Assembly (NCBI GenBank): GCA_014872785.1
Contig: WKFJ01000057.1
Span: 1-64,000, forward strand
Direction of reading: 5' to 3'
From: Alteromonadaceae bacterium
GTDB taxonomy: Bacteria; Pseudomonadota; Gammaproteobacteria; Enterobacterales; Alteromonadaceae
Length of the DNA: 64,000 nt
In this document: one piece after another, positions 1-8,413 of the stretch
Numbering within the stretch: the first letter of the stretch is position 1
How the letters are laid out: each line of letters opens with the position of its first letter
Translations under genes and position numbers: made by a program
The notes under the pieces: generated by a model
Seen by the model: only the letters and a program-made list of their open reading frames with translations
Databases searched by the model: none
Told to the model about the DNA's origin: nothing

Positions 1-135
1 AGGATTTATGCTGCGTTAAATTGTATTGACGTGAAATAACCATGCCTTCAACAATTTGCCTTGCCTAAATCCTTTTATTCACTCGCTGAAGTCGAGCATT
101 TTGAGGTGTTTCGGGTATATAGTAACCGAGCAAAA
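1..135. other. Left-edge non-coding sequence with small inverted repeat
   Basis: No credible gene is seen here. A 7-bp inverted repeat (AAATTGT at 18-24, ACAATTT at 51-57) sits in a region that could be the end of a dispersed repeat cut by the window edge. It shares the octamer CTGCGTTA with the MITE-like element near 31.7 kb, which may be chance. It is also the 3' flank of the next gene, whose stop lies at 136. Confidence 0.3.
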
Positions 136-1104
136 TTATTTTTTTGGGTTTTTATTAAGACGTTTATCGATAAAACCATTTATGTCTGGCTTTTTTGTAC
201 AACGCAAGGTTCCGCCAAATAAGCCAGACATCGAGACCATCGTCCTACTCATACCGCTATCACAGTTTACATTCTTGGGTTTAATGGGACTGTCTGGTTC
301 TTCAACTTCAAAGTAATTTGGCTTGTTCTTTATTCCGTATAGATCAAAATCTCGGGTTTTTAACGCTTCTTTGTTCATGTTTTGAACGGCCGTTCGGTTG
401 AGATCTTCAAGTCTCTTGGAGAACGATTCGCTAACGTTGTAACGTTGAAGAGATTCGTCTTGAGTTGAGTTATCAGCGCTTGCTGTCGCCGGTTCTTCAA
501 ATAATTCAATTGCTTCAGAGGCAACCTTATCATCCACCGGTGACTCTTGCACATCAACATCTATGTTTTGTACTTGTGCAGGAGTCTCTACTTCTTGTTC
601 ATTGGTATTCGCTAACGTCTCGGGGCGAACGGTTTCTTCGAGCAATACTTCATTGGGCGCAACAGTATCGGGCTCAACCTTCTCAGTTAAAGGTTTGTTA
701 AGGGGGATGTAGACTAATTTGGCTTCAATCGGGGAGGGCGCTTCAGGCGATGAATCATGCATCACAATCTTCATACCTGCATAACCCACAGCAAATAGAA
801 TAAGGACGTGTATTAACAGTGAAAGTAAGGTGAAGGTACTTAATGTAGTTCTAATCCAACTGGAGATATGCTGAGGTCGTTTCTGATTGTAAGCAACAAA
901 GCTAATGTCATCACTATCCTCAATATTGATTATCGAAAATGAGTGAAATGACGCAGCTGAAGTTAAGTTATCAGGTGATTGCTCAAGTTGGAGAGTGTGT
1001 TCTACATGGTGTAGGTTGTTAGCAAAGATAGAGTTGGGATCAATGTCGAGCGTTGGTGCATTCTTGTCAGAATCTATTGTCTGTAGAATATCAATACGAT
1101 CCAT
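136..1104 (-). CDS. TonB/TolA-like single-pass inner-membrane protein, function unknown
   Basis: The predicted protein has 322 residues: a cytoplasmic N-terminus of about 85 residues, one hydrophobic segment at about 88-110, and a periplasmic part rich in Glu, Pro and Val to about residue 215. The segment followed by an acidic, Pro-rich stretch resembles the layout of TonB and TolA energy transducers. The C-terminal 60 residues look like a small folded unit and contain two cysteines (NCDSG and RCTKK), perhaps a disulfide. No TonB C-terminal motif is recognisable and no exbB or exbD lies nearby. The start is an ATG at 1104. The gene is transcribed towards the window edge, 75 nt after hemL. The transducer-like role is only an inference from architecture. 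Confidence 0.7.
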   Translation of the reverse strand: MDRIDILQTIDSDKNAPTLDIDPNSIFANNLHHVEHTLQLEQSPDNLTSAASFHSFSIINIEDSDDISFVAYNQKRPQHISSWIRTTLSTFTLLSLLIHVLILFAVGYAGMKIVMHDSSPEAPSPIEAKLVYIPLNKPLTEKVEPDTVAPNEVLLEETVRPETLANTNEQEVETPAQVQNIDVDVQESPVDDKVASEAIELFEEPATASADNSTQDESLQRYNVSESFSKRLEDLNRTAVQNMNKEALKTRDFDLYGIKNKPNYFEVEEPDSPIKPKNVNCDSGMSRTMVSMSGLFGGTLRCTKKPDINGFIDKRLNKNPKK

Positions 1105-1179
1105 CGTATGGGGACAACTCTATATGGGTAATTGCTTAATAGAGTAGTCCCCGATAATTTAGTTCCCTGAACTGTCGAA

Positions 1180-2463
1180 TTAGATGATGTCTGAAAGTGC
1201 CTGATCAGCTAACTCGATGGTTTTCGCGATAATGGCGTCGGTATGACTGGTGGATACAAAGCCTGCCTCATAAGACGCTGGTGCCAAGTATACGCCCAGC
1301 TCAAGCATTTTATGGTAGAAACGGTTAAAGGTGTCTGAATTACAGTTGATTGCCTGTTGATAATTAACAACTTTCTCGACGTCCGTAAAAAATAGGCCAA
1401 ACATACTGCCCGCATAATTAACGGTAAAAGGAATATTGTGAGACTGCGCCACTTCTTTGATACCTTCTGCAAGTTTTTGGGTTTGTTGTACCAACTGCGG
1501 ATAAATATCATTACTTTTAATGTAATTCAGAGCCGCTAAACCTGCGCTCATCGCGATAGGGTTGCCTGAAAGTGTTCCGGCTTGATACACAGGGCCTAAT
1601 GGCGCCAAGTGTTCCATGATTTCTCTTCTACCGCCGAACGCTCCTACGGGCATTCCACCGCCGATGACTTTACCCAAGCAGGTCAGGTCAGGTTTGATCC
1701 TGTATTTTTCTTGTGCGCCCCCTTGGGCGACGCGAAAACCCGTCATTACCTCATCAAAAATGAGTACAGCGCCATATTGGTCACAAATTTGTCTCAACCC
1801 TTCAAGAAAGCCGGGTACAGGAGGAATACAGTTCATGTTGCCTGCAACAGGCTCAACGATGACACAGGCAATATCTTCACCACATGCTTCAAATGCTTTG
1901 GCGACAGAATCTAGGTTGTTGAATTCTACGGTTAAGGTGTGCTCTGCAACGGATGCAGGAACACCTGGAGAGCTTGGAACACCGAATGTCAGTGCACCAG
2001 ATCCTGCTTTCACTAATAAACTGTCTGAGTGTCCGTGATAGCATCCCTCAAACTTCAGTATTTTGTTTTTATTAGTAAAGCCGCGAGCCAAGCGAATCGC
2101 ACTCATCGTTGCTTCTGTGCCCGAGTTAACCATGCGCGACATTTCCATAGATGGCACAATGTCTTTAATCAGTTCTGCCATGTGGACTTCAAGTTCTGTT
2201 GGAGCGCCGAAACTCAGACCGTTGCTGATGGCATCTGAAACTGCATTGCGGATAACCTCGTGATTGTGTCCGAGCACCATTGGTCCCCAAGACAACACGT
2301 AGTCGCTGTAGGCTTTATTGTCGCTGTCGTAAAGGTATGCGCCTTCCGCTCTGGAGATAAAGGGCGGCGTGCCACCGACTGCTTTAAAGGCACGAACAGG
2401 AGAATTTACTCCACCCGGTATTGTTTGTTGTGCCCGAGAAAAAAGCGATTCAGAAGTTTGCAT
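1180..2463 (-). CDS. hemL: Glutamate-1-semialdehyde 2,1-aminomutase
   Basis: This PLP enzyme converts glutamate-1-semialdehyde to 5-aminolevulinate, the last step of the C5 route into tetrapyrroles. The 427-residue length is standard for HemL. Recognisable signatures are [11 protein letters not shown] near the N-terminus, [15 protein letters not shown] for the PLP phosphate, [19 protein letters not shown], and the Schiff-base lysine K265 within [17 protein letters not shown]. It is cytoplasmic. The ATG at 2463 fits the family start. It lies 74 nt downstream of pyrB on the same strand, with an 18-bp palindrome between them, so the two may share a transcript or be regulated separately there. 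hemJ, a late heme gene, lies 9.6 kb away. Confidence 0.97.
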   Translation of the reverse strand: MQTSESLFSRAQQTIPGGVNSPVRAFKAVGGTPPFISRAEGAYLYDSDNKAYSDYVLSWGPMVLGHNHEVIRNAVSDAISNGLSFGAPTELEVHMAELIKDIVPSMEMSRMVNSGTEATMSAIRLARGFTNKNKILKFEGCYHGHSDSLLVKAGSGALTFGVPSSPGVPASVAEHTLTVEFNNLDSVAKAFEACGEDIACVIVEPVAGNMNCIPPVPGFLEGLRQICDQYGAVLIFDEVMTGFRVAQGGAQEKYRIKPDLTCLGKVIGGGMPVGAFGGRREIMEHLAPLGPVYQAGTLSGNPIAMSAGLAALNYIKSNDIYPQLVQQTQKLAEGIKEVAQSHNIPFTVNYAGSMFGLFFTDVEKVVNYQQAINCNSDTFNRFYHKMLELGVYLAPASYEAGFVSTSHTDAIIAKTIELADQALSDII

Positions 2464-2484
2464 AAATTGATAGTTCCTAAATAT

Positions 2485-2502
2485 GGTACGTATCTACGTA
2501 CC
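2485..2502. promoter_or_regulatory. Palindrome between pyrB and hemL
   Basis: An inverted repeat with perfect 8-bp arms, GGTACGTA and TACGTACC, separated by TC. It lies 22-39 nt upstream of the hemL start and within 60 nt of the pyrB stop. Without a T-run it is not a typical terminator. The position and compact two-fold symmetry fit a regulator site or an RNA hairpin near the hemL ribosome binding site. No regulator is identified. Confidence 0.4.
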
Positions 2503-2537
2503 CTTACTGTCTGTTATTCTAGTGTTGAGTCAACTGA

Positions 2538-3548
2538 CTACTTGTCTGCATAGTGCCAAGGTACTGGCGTTTCGTATTCTTCCATTAGATTTTCTACACC
2601 TAATGCCAAAGCAAATAATGCCATTCGTACCAGTACCCCATTGTCGGTCTGACGAAAAATCGCGCGATTAGGATTACGGTTCAAATCGTTGTCTAGTTCA
2701 TTTGCGTCTGCGCGAGAATCTCGAGGTAATGGGTGCATAATCACCGTTTTTGATTCGAAGTGCTGGGTGTAAATCGCATTGTTAAGTCGGAACTTGCCAC
2801 GATCCTTATCTGCTTCATCTTTGCTTGGAAAACGTTCTTCTTGCACGCGTGTTTGATAGCAAATATCGGCGTCAAACTGGCCTTCAATCGAGTGTTGTAG
2901 GTTAAGTTGATGGCCGTGGTTGGTAATCATGTCCATGATCTCCTGCGGCATGCCGAGCTCTGGTGGAGAGATAAAGGTAAACCTTACGTTTTTGTACAGA
3001 CACAGTAGTTTGGCCAGCGAGTGTACGGTTCTGCCGTATTTAAGGTCGCCAACCATGGCAATGTGAAGGCCATCAATTGATTTACCGTGAAACTGTAGTT
3101 CTTTTTTAATGGTGTAAAGATCTAACAGCGCCTGAGTAGGGTGTTCATTAGCCCCGTCACCGCCGTTAATACAAGGAACGCGGCTACCTTTAGCAAATTC
3201 CGCTACTGACCCAATCTCAGGGTGGCGCATCGCGATCACATCTGAATATCCACTCAGCACACGAGCCGTATCATATAGAGACTCACCTTTTGCCAAAGCA
3301 GAGGAACTAAGCCCCGTTGTTTCTCTTACTGAACCCCCAAGTAAGTTAAAGGCAGTACCAAAACTGACCCGTGTACGGGTGCTAGGCTCAAAAAACAAAT
3401 TCCCTAAGATTGCGCCCTCTAATACTCTGGTGCGAGCTTGGCGTTTGGCGTAGCGCTGCATTTTATCAGCAACGTCGAAAATTTGATTGATGGCGTCAAT
3501 GTCGAACTGTTTGACGGAGAGGATGTGCTGACCTAAAAATTGATTCAT
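2538..3548 (-). CDS. pyrB: Aspartate carbamoyltransferase catalytic subunit
   Basis: The enzyme condenses carbamoyl phosphate with aspartate in de novo pyrimidine synthesis. The 336-residue protein carries the carbamoyl-phosphate motif STRTR at residues 56-60 within FFEPSTRTRVSF, plus GDGANEHPTQALLDL, MVGDLKYGRTVHSL and the HPLPR loop, all hallmarks of PyrB rather than ornithine carbamoyltransferase. It is about 25 residues longer than the E. coli chain, with an acidic C-terminal tail. No regulatory subunit gene pyrI follows; the next gene downstream is hemL. The start is the ATG at 3548. A terminator belonging to the upstream chemoreceptor separates it from that gene. Confidence 0.95.
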   Translation of the reverse strand: MNQFLGQHILSVKQFDIDAINQIFDVADKMQRYAKRQARTRVLEGAILGNLFFEPSTRTRVSFGTAFNLLGGSVRETTGLSSSALAKGESLYDTARVLSGYSDVIAMRHPEIGSVAEFAKGSRVPCINGGDGANEHPTQALLDLYTIKKELQFHGKSIDGLHIAMVGDLKYGRTVHSLAKLLCLYKNVRFTFISPPELGMPQEIMDMITNHGHQLNLQHSIEGQFDADICYQTRVQEERFPSKDEADKDRGKFRLNNAIYTQHFESKTVIMHPLPRDSRADANELDNDLNRNPNRAIFRQTDNGVLVRMALFALALGVENLMEEYETPVPWHYADK

Positions 3549-3633
3549 TAAGCAAGACTCATATTGTCTGATTGAAACATAACTTCTAGCCGAGCAGTTT
3601 AACAGAAATGTGAGTTAGTTGGGATAACGCCCA

Positions 3634-3661
3634 TTAAAAAAGGAGGCATTAAGCCTCCTTT
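3634..3661 (-). terminator. Rho-independent terminator of the chemoreceptor gene
   Basis: A perfect 9-bp stem, AAAGGAGGC at 3639-3647 pairing with GCCTCCTTT at 3653-3661, has a 5-nt loop. On the minus strand it is followed by a T-run (the complement of A3636-3640). It lies 22 nt after the chemoreceptor stop, so it ends that transcript before pyrB. Confidence 0.85.
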
Positions 3662-3683
3662 AGATTGTTCTTACGTTGCTTTA

Positions 3684-5177
3684 TCACTCAAGTTTAAAGC
3701 GGCCCAAGTCGTCTTGCATCTCGTGACATTTGTCTTCAAGTTCGACAGAGATCTCATTCACTTCATGCATAGTCGATGCAAGAGCGTCAGCGGAACTATT
3801 GATTGACTCAATACGTGCACTTAAGTCATTACTCACGGCGCTTTGCTCTTCTGAGGCAACTGCAATTTGATGGTTCATATCGCTAACATTTACCACAGTT
3901 TCTTGAATACCATCGAGCACTTCACTGATACTGTCTGCACCCGCTGCAGCTTCTTCCACTGCGTCTTTACTGGTAGACATAGATTGGTGCGCATCTTCTG
4001 CTGACGTTTGTAGTTCAGTCACAATGTTTTCAATCTCTGCAGTAGAAGACTGTGTTCTTTGTGCCAACGTTCTCACTTCGTCTGCTACAACTGCAAACCC
4101 TCGCCCTTGTTCGCCAGCTCGTGCGGCTTCGATCGCCGCATTTAGGGCCAACAGGTTAGTTTGTTCAGCGATAGATTTGATAACGGTTACCACTGAACCA
4201 ATTTTTTCGCTGTTATCTCGCAGGCGGTAAACCTGGTCTGCCGTGCCGACAATTTGGTTTTCTAGACCCTTAATGATTTCAACACTGCTATCTACGCGCG
4301 CTTTACCTTGGTTAACTTTTTCTTTGGCAATGTCAGTTTGTTCAACTGTGTGTTGCGAATGATCCGCTACTTTTGAGGCGGTGATCGACATTTCTTGGAG
4401 TGCTGTCGCTATCATCTGTACATCTTGTACCTGAGCGTCAGTGGAGCGATTAGCTTCGTGCATCATGCTTTTGATCGCTTCTGAGCGGGTTTCAATGGTT
4501 TTGCCTGTGGAAAGAATGCTCTTAATCAGTTCTGTTAGTTTTTCCAACAGCATGTGGAAGTTCCGCGCCAAAATCGCAAATTCTCTGCTTCGTGCGCCTT
4601 TCAGCTTTCTAGTTAAGTCACCGTCACCAAGGGCTATTTCTTTAATCGAGTCAGTTACCTGCTCTAACTGTAAAAGCACAAGCATCTTTATGGTAACAAC
4701 GGCTACACCCATCATGGCAACGACGAGGATAATAGTGTTAAAGATTGACGTTGTTGCATTCGACGCGAGCTTCTCTTGCATAGGGGCTTGCGAGAAAATA
4801 ATGGTAATTTTACCAATCGTTTTACCTTCACGTTCAATGTCGTCGCGTAAAGACATTTCGATACTGTCATCGCGCACTCTGGTATTACCCGCTTTACCTA
4901 GCTCTTTATCTCGATGGTCAGTGATAAAAACACCGGAGATAATATCAATGTCAGTCATGGCTTTTGCGAGCATTTCAACTTGGCCATAATCATAGGTAAA
5001 CACAGGTTCAATCATGGCTACCTTGGCGTATTCCATTTGTGCCTTAGTTTGCGCTTCAAATTCAGTATTAGCTTGCCCGCTGGAGATGAAATAAACGGTG
5101 GTAAGAGATACGGCCGCTACTACTACTCCGGCCAACAAAAGCCATGCTAATAGCTGATTCCTTATCGATTTAAACAT
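3684..5177 (-). CDS. Methyl-accepting chemotaxis protein with periplasmic sensor
   Basis: This 497-residue transducer has the classical order: a first membrane segment at about 8-32, a short periplasmic domain to about 145, a second membrane segment at about 146-170, a HAMP linker ([21 protein letters not shown]), and a long coiled-coil signalling domain. The conserved hairpin tip is present ([20 protein letters not shown] followed by [17 protein letters not shown]). It should cluster at the inner membrane and control CheA through CheW. The ligand cannot be told; the periplasmic domain of roughly 110 residues has no signature I recognise. It stands alone, with a terminator after it and a long AT-rich upstream region. 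Confidence 0.93.
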   Translation of the reverse strand: MFKSIRNQLLAWLLLAGVVVAAVSLTTVYFISSGQANTEFEAQTKAQMEYAKVAMIEPVFTYDYGQVEMLAKAMTDIDIISGVFITDHRDKELGKAGNTRVRDDSIEMSLRDDIEREGKTIGKITIIFSQAPMQEKLASNATTSIFNTIILVVAMMGVAVVTIKMLVLLQLEQVTDSIKEIALGDGDLTRKLKGARSREFAILARNFHMLLEKLTELIKSILSTGKTIETRSEAIKSMMHEANRSTDAQVQDVQMIATALQEMSITASKVADHSQHTVEQTDIAKEKVNQGKARVDSSVEIIKGLENQIVGTADQVYRLRDNSEKIGSVVTVIKSIAEQTNLLALNAAIEAARAGEQGRGFAVVADEVRTLAQRTQSSTAEIENIVTELQTSAEDAHQSMSTSKDAVEEAAAGADSISEVLDGIQETVVNVSDMNHQIAVASEEQSAVSNDLSARIESINSSADALASTMHEVNEISVELEDKCHEMQDDLGRFKLE

Positions 5178-5512
5178 GGATGATACTGCCCCTATTTATG
5201 TTTTCTGCTCTGAAACTTTCGGTTCGCCAAGACAACTGATGTTGTGTTCGTCTATATTGAACCTAGTATTATCATTCTCATTGTAGCTCTAATACTAAAG
5301 TTTACCATCGACGACACGGATTTCGTCTAGTTAATTTTAACAAAAGATTAACAATGTAGGAAAATTACTAAAAATTACAGGTTATTCCAAATTTTTATGT
5401 GATTTCCCGGTCTTTTATTTGTGACATTACTGATATTGTAATGGTTGTGATTGTAGTGATTTGTAAAAAATAAGTTATTAATTGAGATGAATAGGGAGTT
5501 ATTAGAGTTGAA
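5178..5512. other. AT-rich intergenic region between divergent genes
   Basis: This 335-nt stretch separates the minus-strand chemoreceptor from the plus-strand MBL-fold hydrolase, so it must hold both promoters. It is strongly AT-rich, especially 5330-5500. I see no convincing gene, clean palindrome or RNA family. A reading frame crossing it on the minus strand encodes a low-complexity Asn/His/Ile-rich peptide and overlaps the hydrolase, so it was discarded. Confidence 0.5.
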
Positions 5513-6430
5513 ATGTCGAGTAGAATAACACTTCGAGTCTACATAGTACTTATTTGTGTTTTTTTTAAACAGGTTAATGCTAGTGTCTGTGAACAACAAC
5601 AGATTCAATTGCACGTGTTGGGCTCTGGAGGTCCTGAGCTGGATGATGGCAGAGCGTCTTCCAGTTATCTCGTATTGCAAGGCGGTCAGGCGCGTTACCT
5701 GCTAGATACTGGCAGCGGTGCTAGCCTTAGATTTGGCGAAAGCCAGGCTGAATTTGAGCATCTAGACGCTATTTTCCTATCCCATTTACATACTGACCAT
5801 AGCGCTGACTTGCCAGCGTTTGTTAAGGGTGCGTTTTTTACTCGTCGCAGCCGTGATTTAAGGGTGTTTGGTCCGGGAGGTAACGAACGAGTTCCCGCCA
5901 CTAGTGAATTTATTCAGCGCTTGTTTTCAGAATCCGGTGCATTTAGCTACTTAAGTGATTATTTGGTAAAAGGGGAAGAGGCGTTTTTAGTCAGTGGGAT
6001 TGATGCTCCGCTGTCAAAAGCGCGAGAACAACGTTATCAGCTAACTGAAAACGCGCTGGCGTTTTCGTTGGCAACACATCATGGACCCATCCCTGCAGTG
6101 GCTTGGAAGTTGGATTTTAGCGGATGGAAAATCGTCTATGCCGGAGACATGAACAACAAACACAAGCGATTGGCGGGTTTTGCTAAAGACGCCGATCTGC
6201 TCATAGTGCACAATGCCATTCCTGAGTTTGCGGGAAGCATTGCAAAAAATTTACATATCACACCATCGCAAATTGCACAGATCGCCAAGGAAAGTAAAGT
6301 CAAGCATTTGCTTATTTCACATTTTATGAATAGGACTCAGTTTCGCCAGCAACAGCTTTTAAAGACGCTAAAAGCAAGTTACAAGGGCAAAATAACTGTG
6401 GCAGAAGACCTGATGATTTTGTCTCTGTAA
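5513..6430 (+). CDS. Exported metallo-beta-lactamase-fold hydrolase (ribonuclease Z/arylsulfatase-like)
   Basis: The 305-residue protein begins with a signal peptide of about 24 residues and should be periplasmic or secreted. The zinc-binding motif H91-x-H93-x-D95-H96 (HLHTDHSADLP) is intact. Further ligands are plausible in the THHG segment, in YAGDMN and in LISHFM near the C-terminus. The layout LGSGGP, then LLDTGSG, then HxHxDH matches the RNase Z/arylsulfatase-like branch of MBL-fold enzymes. An exported member is unlikely to be a tRNA processing enzyme; a phosphodiester or sulfate ester substrate is possible but unproven. The ATG at 5513 is the only start that preserves the signal peptide. 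It converges with the TetR gene 16 nt away. Confidence 0.85.
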   Translation: MSSRITLRVYIVLICVFFKQVNASVCEQQQIQLHVLGSGGPELDDGRASSSYLVLQGGQARYLLDTGSGASLRFGESQAEFEHLDAIFLSHLHTDHSADLPAFVKGAFFTRRSRDLRVFGPGGNERVPATSEFIQRLFSESGAFSYLSDYLVKGEEAFLVSGIDAPLSKAREQRYQLTENALAFSLATHHGPIPAVAWKLDFSGWKIVYAGDMNNKHKRLAGFAKDADLLIVHNAIPEFAGSIAKNLHITPSQIAQIAKESKVKHLLISHFMNRTQFRQQQLLKTLKASYKGKITVAEDLMILSL

Positions 6431-6446
6431 TGTTAAGTATAGGAGC

Positions 6447-7112
6447 CTAGTTGCTGTTAAACGAGGTGGCTAACTGTTCATCGGGTATAAACTGCACCAA
6501 CATAATGCGGTAGCTATTTATGATCTTGTCGACAAATAACATCTGCTCCGATTTACTCATTGCCCCGGGTAGGCCCATAAGACTTTTCATATGATGTTCC
6601 CCTTTTAATAGGTTAAAAAACACCATTGAACAGTATCTAGCATCTTCTTGTTCCATGCTAGGACAATACTCAACCAGATAGCGCGCCAGCATTTGCATTG
6701 CTTGTTTAGGGCCTGCGTTAAAAAATAGCTCAGCAACATGTGGGTTGGTGCTGACTTCGCCAATAACTACCCGATACATAGAGATGACTTCTTCATCGTG
6801 AAGCAACTGGACAAATTGTCGGCCAAGCATTGTTAGCACTGCTTTGATATCCGCCCCGAGTTCTCTTACGTGCTCTTCGTCAAGCTGATATTCGCGCACT
6901 TTAAATTCGATAACGGCGGAGTAAAGCGCATCTTTGTTTTTATAGTGAGAATAAACGGTTTGCTTTGAAACGCCAGCTTTCTTGGCGACGTTGTCCATGG
7001 ATGTGCCGCTGAAGCCATTGGTTAAAAACAAACAACTGGCGGCAACTAAAACCTGATGTTGTTTCTCTGTACTTTTCGGTCTGCCCTGGGCTGATCTTTT
7101 TACGCTGTTCAT
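6447..7112 (-). CDS. TetR/AcrR family repressor, divergent from an RND efflux operon
   Basis: A 221-residue regulator with an N-terminal helix-turn-helix at about 38-57 (TSMDNVAKKAGVSKQTVYSHY), a near-consensus TetR recognition region. The remaining 160 residues are the helical ligand-binding and dimerisation domain. It is transcribed away from the adaptor and pump genes, and the gap between them contains repeated and palindromic operator-like sequence, the classical arrangement for a local repressor of a drug efflux pump that also represses itself. The ATG at 7112 is followed by the basic stretch typical of TetR N-termini. The inducer is unknown. Confidence 0.92.
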   Translation of the reverse strand: MNSVKRSAQGRPKSTEKQHQVLVAASCLFLTNGFSGTSMDNVAKKAGVSKQTVYSHYKNKDALYSAVIEFKVREYQLDEEHVRELGADIKAVLTMLGRQFVQLLHDEEVISMYRVVIGEVSTNPHVAELFFNAGPKQAMQMLARYLVEYCPSMEQEDARYCSMVFFNLLKGEHHMKSLMGLPGAMSKSEQMLFVDKIINSYRIMLVQFIPDEQLATSFNSN

Positions 7113-7148
7113 TCGTTTATACTGCTTTCGATCTAATTATCAAACTAA

Positions 7149-7198
7149 ACAGTCTAGTATTGTTATTGATTTATCATACTGTACAGTCTAGTATTGTT
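7149..7198. promoter_or_regulatory. Putative TetR operators: two direct repeats and a palindrome
   Basis: The 16-mer ACAGTCTAGTATTGTT occurs at 7149-7164 and again at 7183-7198, 34 bp apart. The second copy overlaps the perfect 10-bp palindrome ACTGTACAGT at 7178-7187. The block lies between the divergent TetR and RND adaptor genes, where a repressor would cover both promoters. The sequence is directly visible; binding by the adjacent TetR protein is inferred. Confidence 0.7.
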
Positions 7199-7235
7199 TT
7201 TGTCTAATGGCAATTTCACGTTTTATGAGGATTCT

Positions 7236-8408
7236 ATGTTGCATTCCCAAATCGAATCTATAGTCAGCAAAAGCCCTAAGTGGGTAGTCGTTTCTTTTAT
7301 TGCTGTGCCTTTGGTGCTCTTGATCGTTTTACTCAAGGCAGCTGGAGCGGGCCAAGTTGCCGCGCAGCCAGTGCAACCGTTACCACAGAATGTCGATGTA
7401 TTTGCTCTACAACAGAAAAGTGCCTATACCCGTTTGATTGACGTGATTGGGCGAGTGGAGTCAAATAAACGTGCCGTGATTGGTTTTGAGCGCGGTGGCA
7501 CCGTGGCTCAATCTTATGTGGATGAAGGTGATTATGTAGCTAAAGGTGATTTACTCGCTGAGCTGGATACTCAACGTCTACAAGCACAGTTGCTTGAGAT
7601 TGAAGCGGCTATCAAACGCGCAGAAGCAGATGCCAGGTTGGCTAAATTATCCGAAAAACGCATTGCGAAATTAGTGCAAGACAAACTGGAATCACCGCAA
7701 CGTCTCGACGAAACCAGAGAGTCTACGCTTGCAGCAAATGCCTTGGTGCAGGAGATCATTGCTCGCAAAGAAAGCGTCATGGTGGAGTTCGAAAAGTCAA
7801 AATTATATGCCCCTTTTGATGGCGCAATTTTAAGCAGACCTGTTTACCCAGGCTCGGTGGTTGCTCAGGGAACGACTGTGTTTACTATGCAACAGAACGA
7901 GAATACCGAAGTGCGTATGGCGATGGCGGCCAAGCAAGCCTTCAGTTTAGGAAAGGGCACCGTGTATGAAATGACCGACGGTGTGAGAACATTTTCGGCG
8001 AAACTCAAGTCTGTTGCTAGCGCAAGAACGCTTAACACAAGAACAGTCGATGCAATTTTTGAGCTTCAGGACGCACAACTACCTTTGGCTGAACGAGTAT
8101 TGCCGGGCGATCTTCTAAATTTACAATTACCTCAGCAAATTAACGCTGACGGATTTTGGGTACCCAAATCGGCGCTCACCAATGGTATTCGAGGTATGTG
8201 GAACCTGTTCACTGTGGCTGAATTAGGCGCTGATCAGAACATTGTTGCCAAGTCTGTATCCGTTCTTTACAGCGATGACAAGCGTGCGTTTGTATCTGGT
8301 GCTCTGACCAACAATGAATACGTAGTGATGCACGGCGGGCACAGGTTAGTTCCCGATCAATTAGTTGTGGCTACCGAAGTTAATGTCAGTGCTATTGCGC
8401 GGAGGTAA
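7236..8408 (+). CDS. RND efflux periplasmic adaptor (membrane fusion protein)
   Basis: A 390-residue adaptor that would bridge the RND pump encoded next to an outer-membrane channel. An N-terminal membrane anchor lies at about 16-37, followed by the beta-barrel/lipoyl region (VIGFERGGTVAQSYVDEGDYVAKGDLLAELD), an alpha-hairpin with helical repeats, and a return lipoyl segment (KSKLYAPFDGAILSR). I place the start at the ATG at 7236, preceded by GAGG at 7227-7230; a longer frame from a TTG at 7194 has no such signal. No outer-membrane factor gene is adjacent, so a TolC-like protein elsewhere is probably shared. The stop overlaps the first possible pump ATG by one base. Confidence 0.93.
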   Translation: MLHSQIESIVSKSPKWVVVSFIAVPLVLLIVLLKAAGAGQVAAQPVQPLPQNVDVFALQQKSAYTRLIDVIGRVESNKRAVIGFERGGTVAQSYVDEGDYVAKGDLLAELDTQRLQAQLLEIEAAIKRAEADARLAKLSEKRIAKLVQDKLESPQRLDETRESTLAANALVQEIIARKESVMVEFEKSKLYAPFDGAILSRPVYPGSVVAQGTTVFTMQQNENTEVRMAMAAKQAFSLGKGTVYEMTDGVRTFSAKLKSVASARTLNTRTVDAIFELQDAQLPLAERVLPGDLLNLQLPQQINADGFWVPKSALTNGIRGMWNLFTVAELGADQNIVAKSVSVLYSDDKRAFVSGALTNNEYVVMHGGHRLVPDQLVVATEVNVSAIARR

Positions 8409-8413
8409 TGGTT

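Noticed and set aside
1609..2038. Plus-strand frames inside hemL
   Set aside because: Opposite-strand shadows of a gene with full family conservation.
4441..4989. 182-codon plus-strand frame inside the chemoreceptor gene
   Set aside because: Composition is the mirror of the chemoreceptor coiled coil; no start signal and no sensible protein features.
5375..5680. Minus-strand frame of 101 codons upstream of the MBL-fold gene
   Set aside because: Low-complexity Asn/His/Ile-rich peptide from AT-rich promoter sequence, overlapping the well-supported plus-strand gene.
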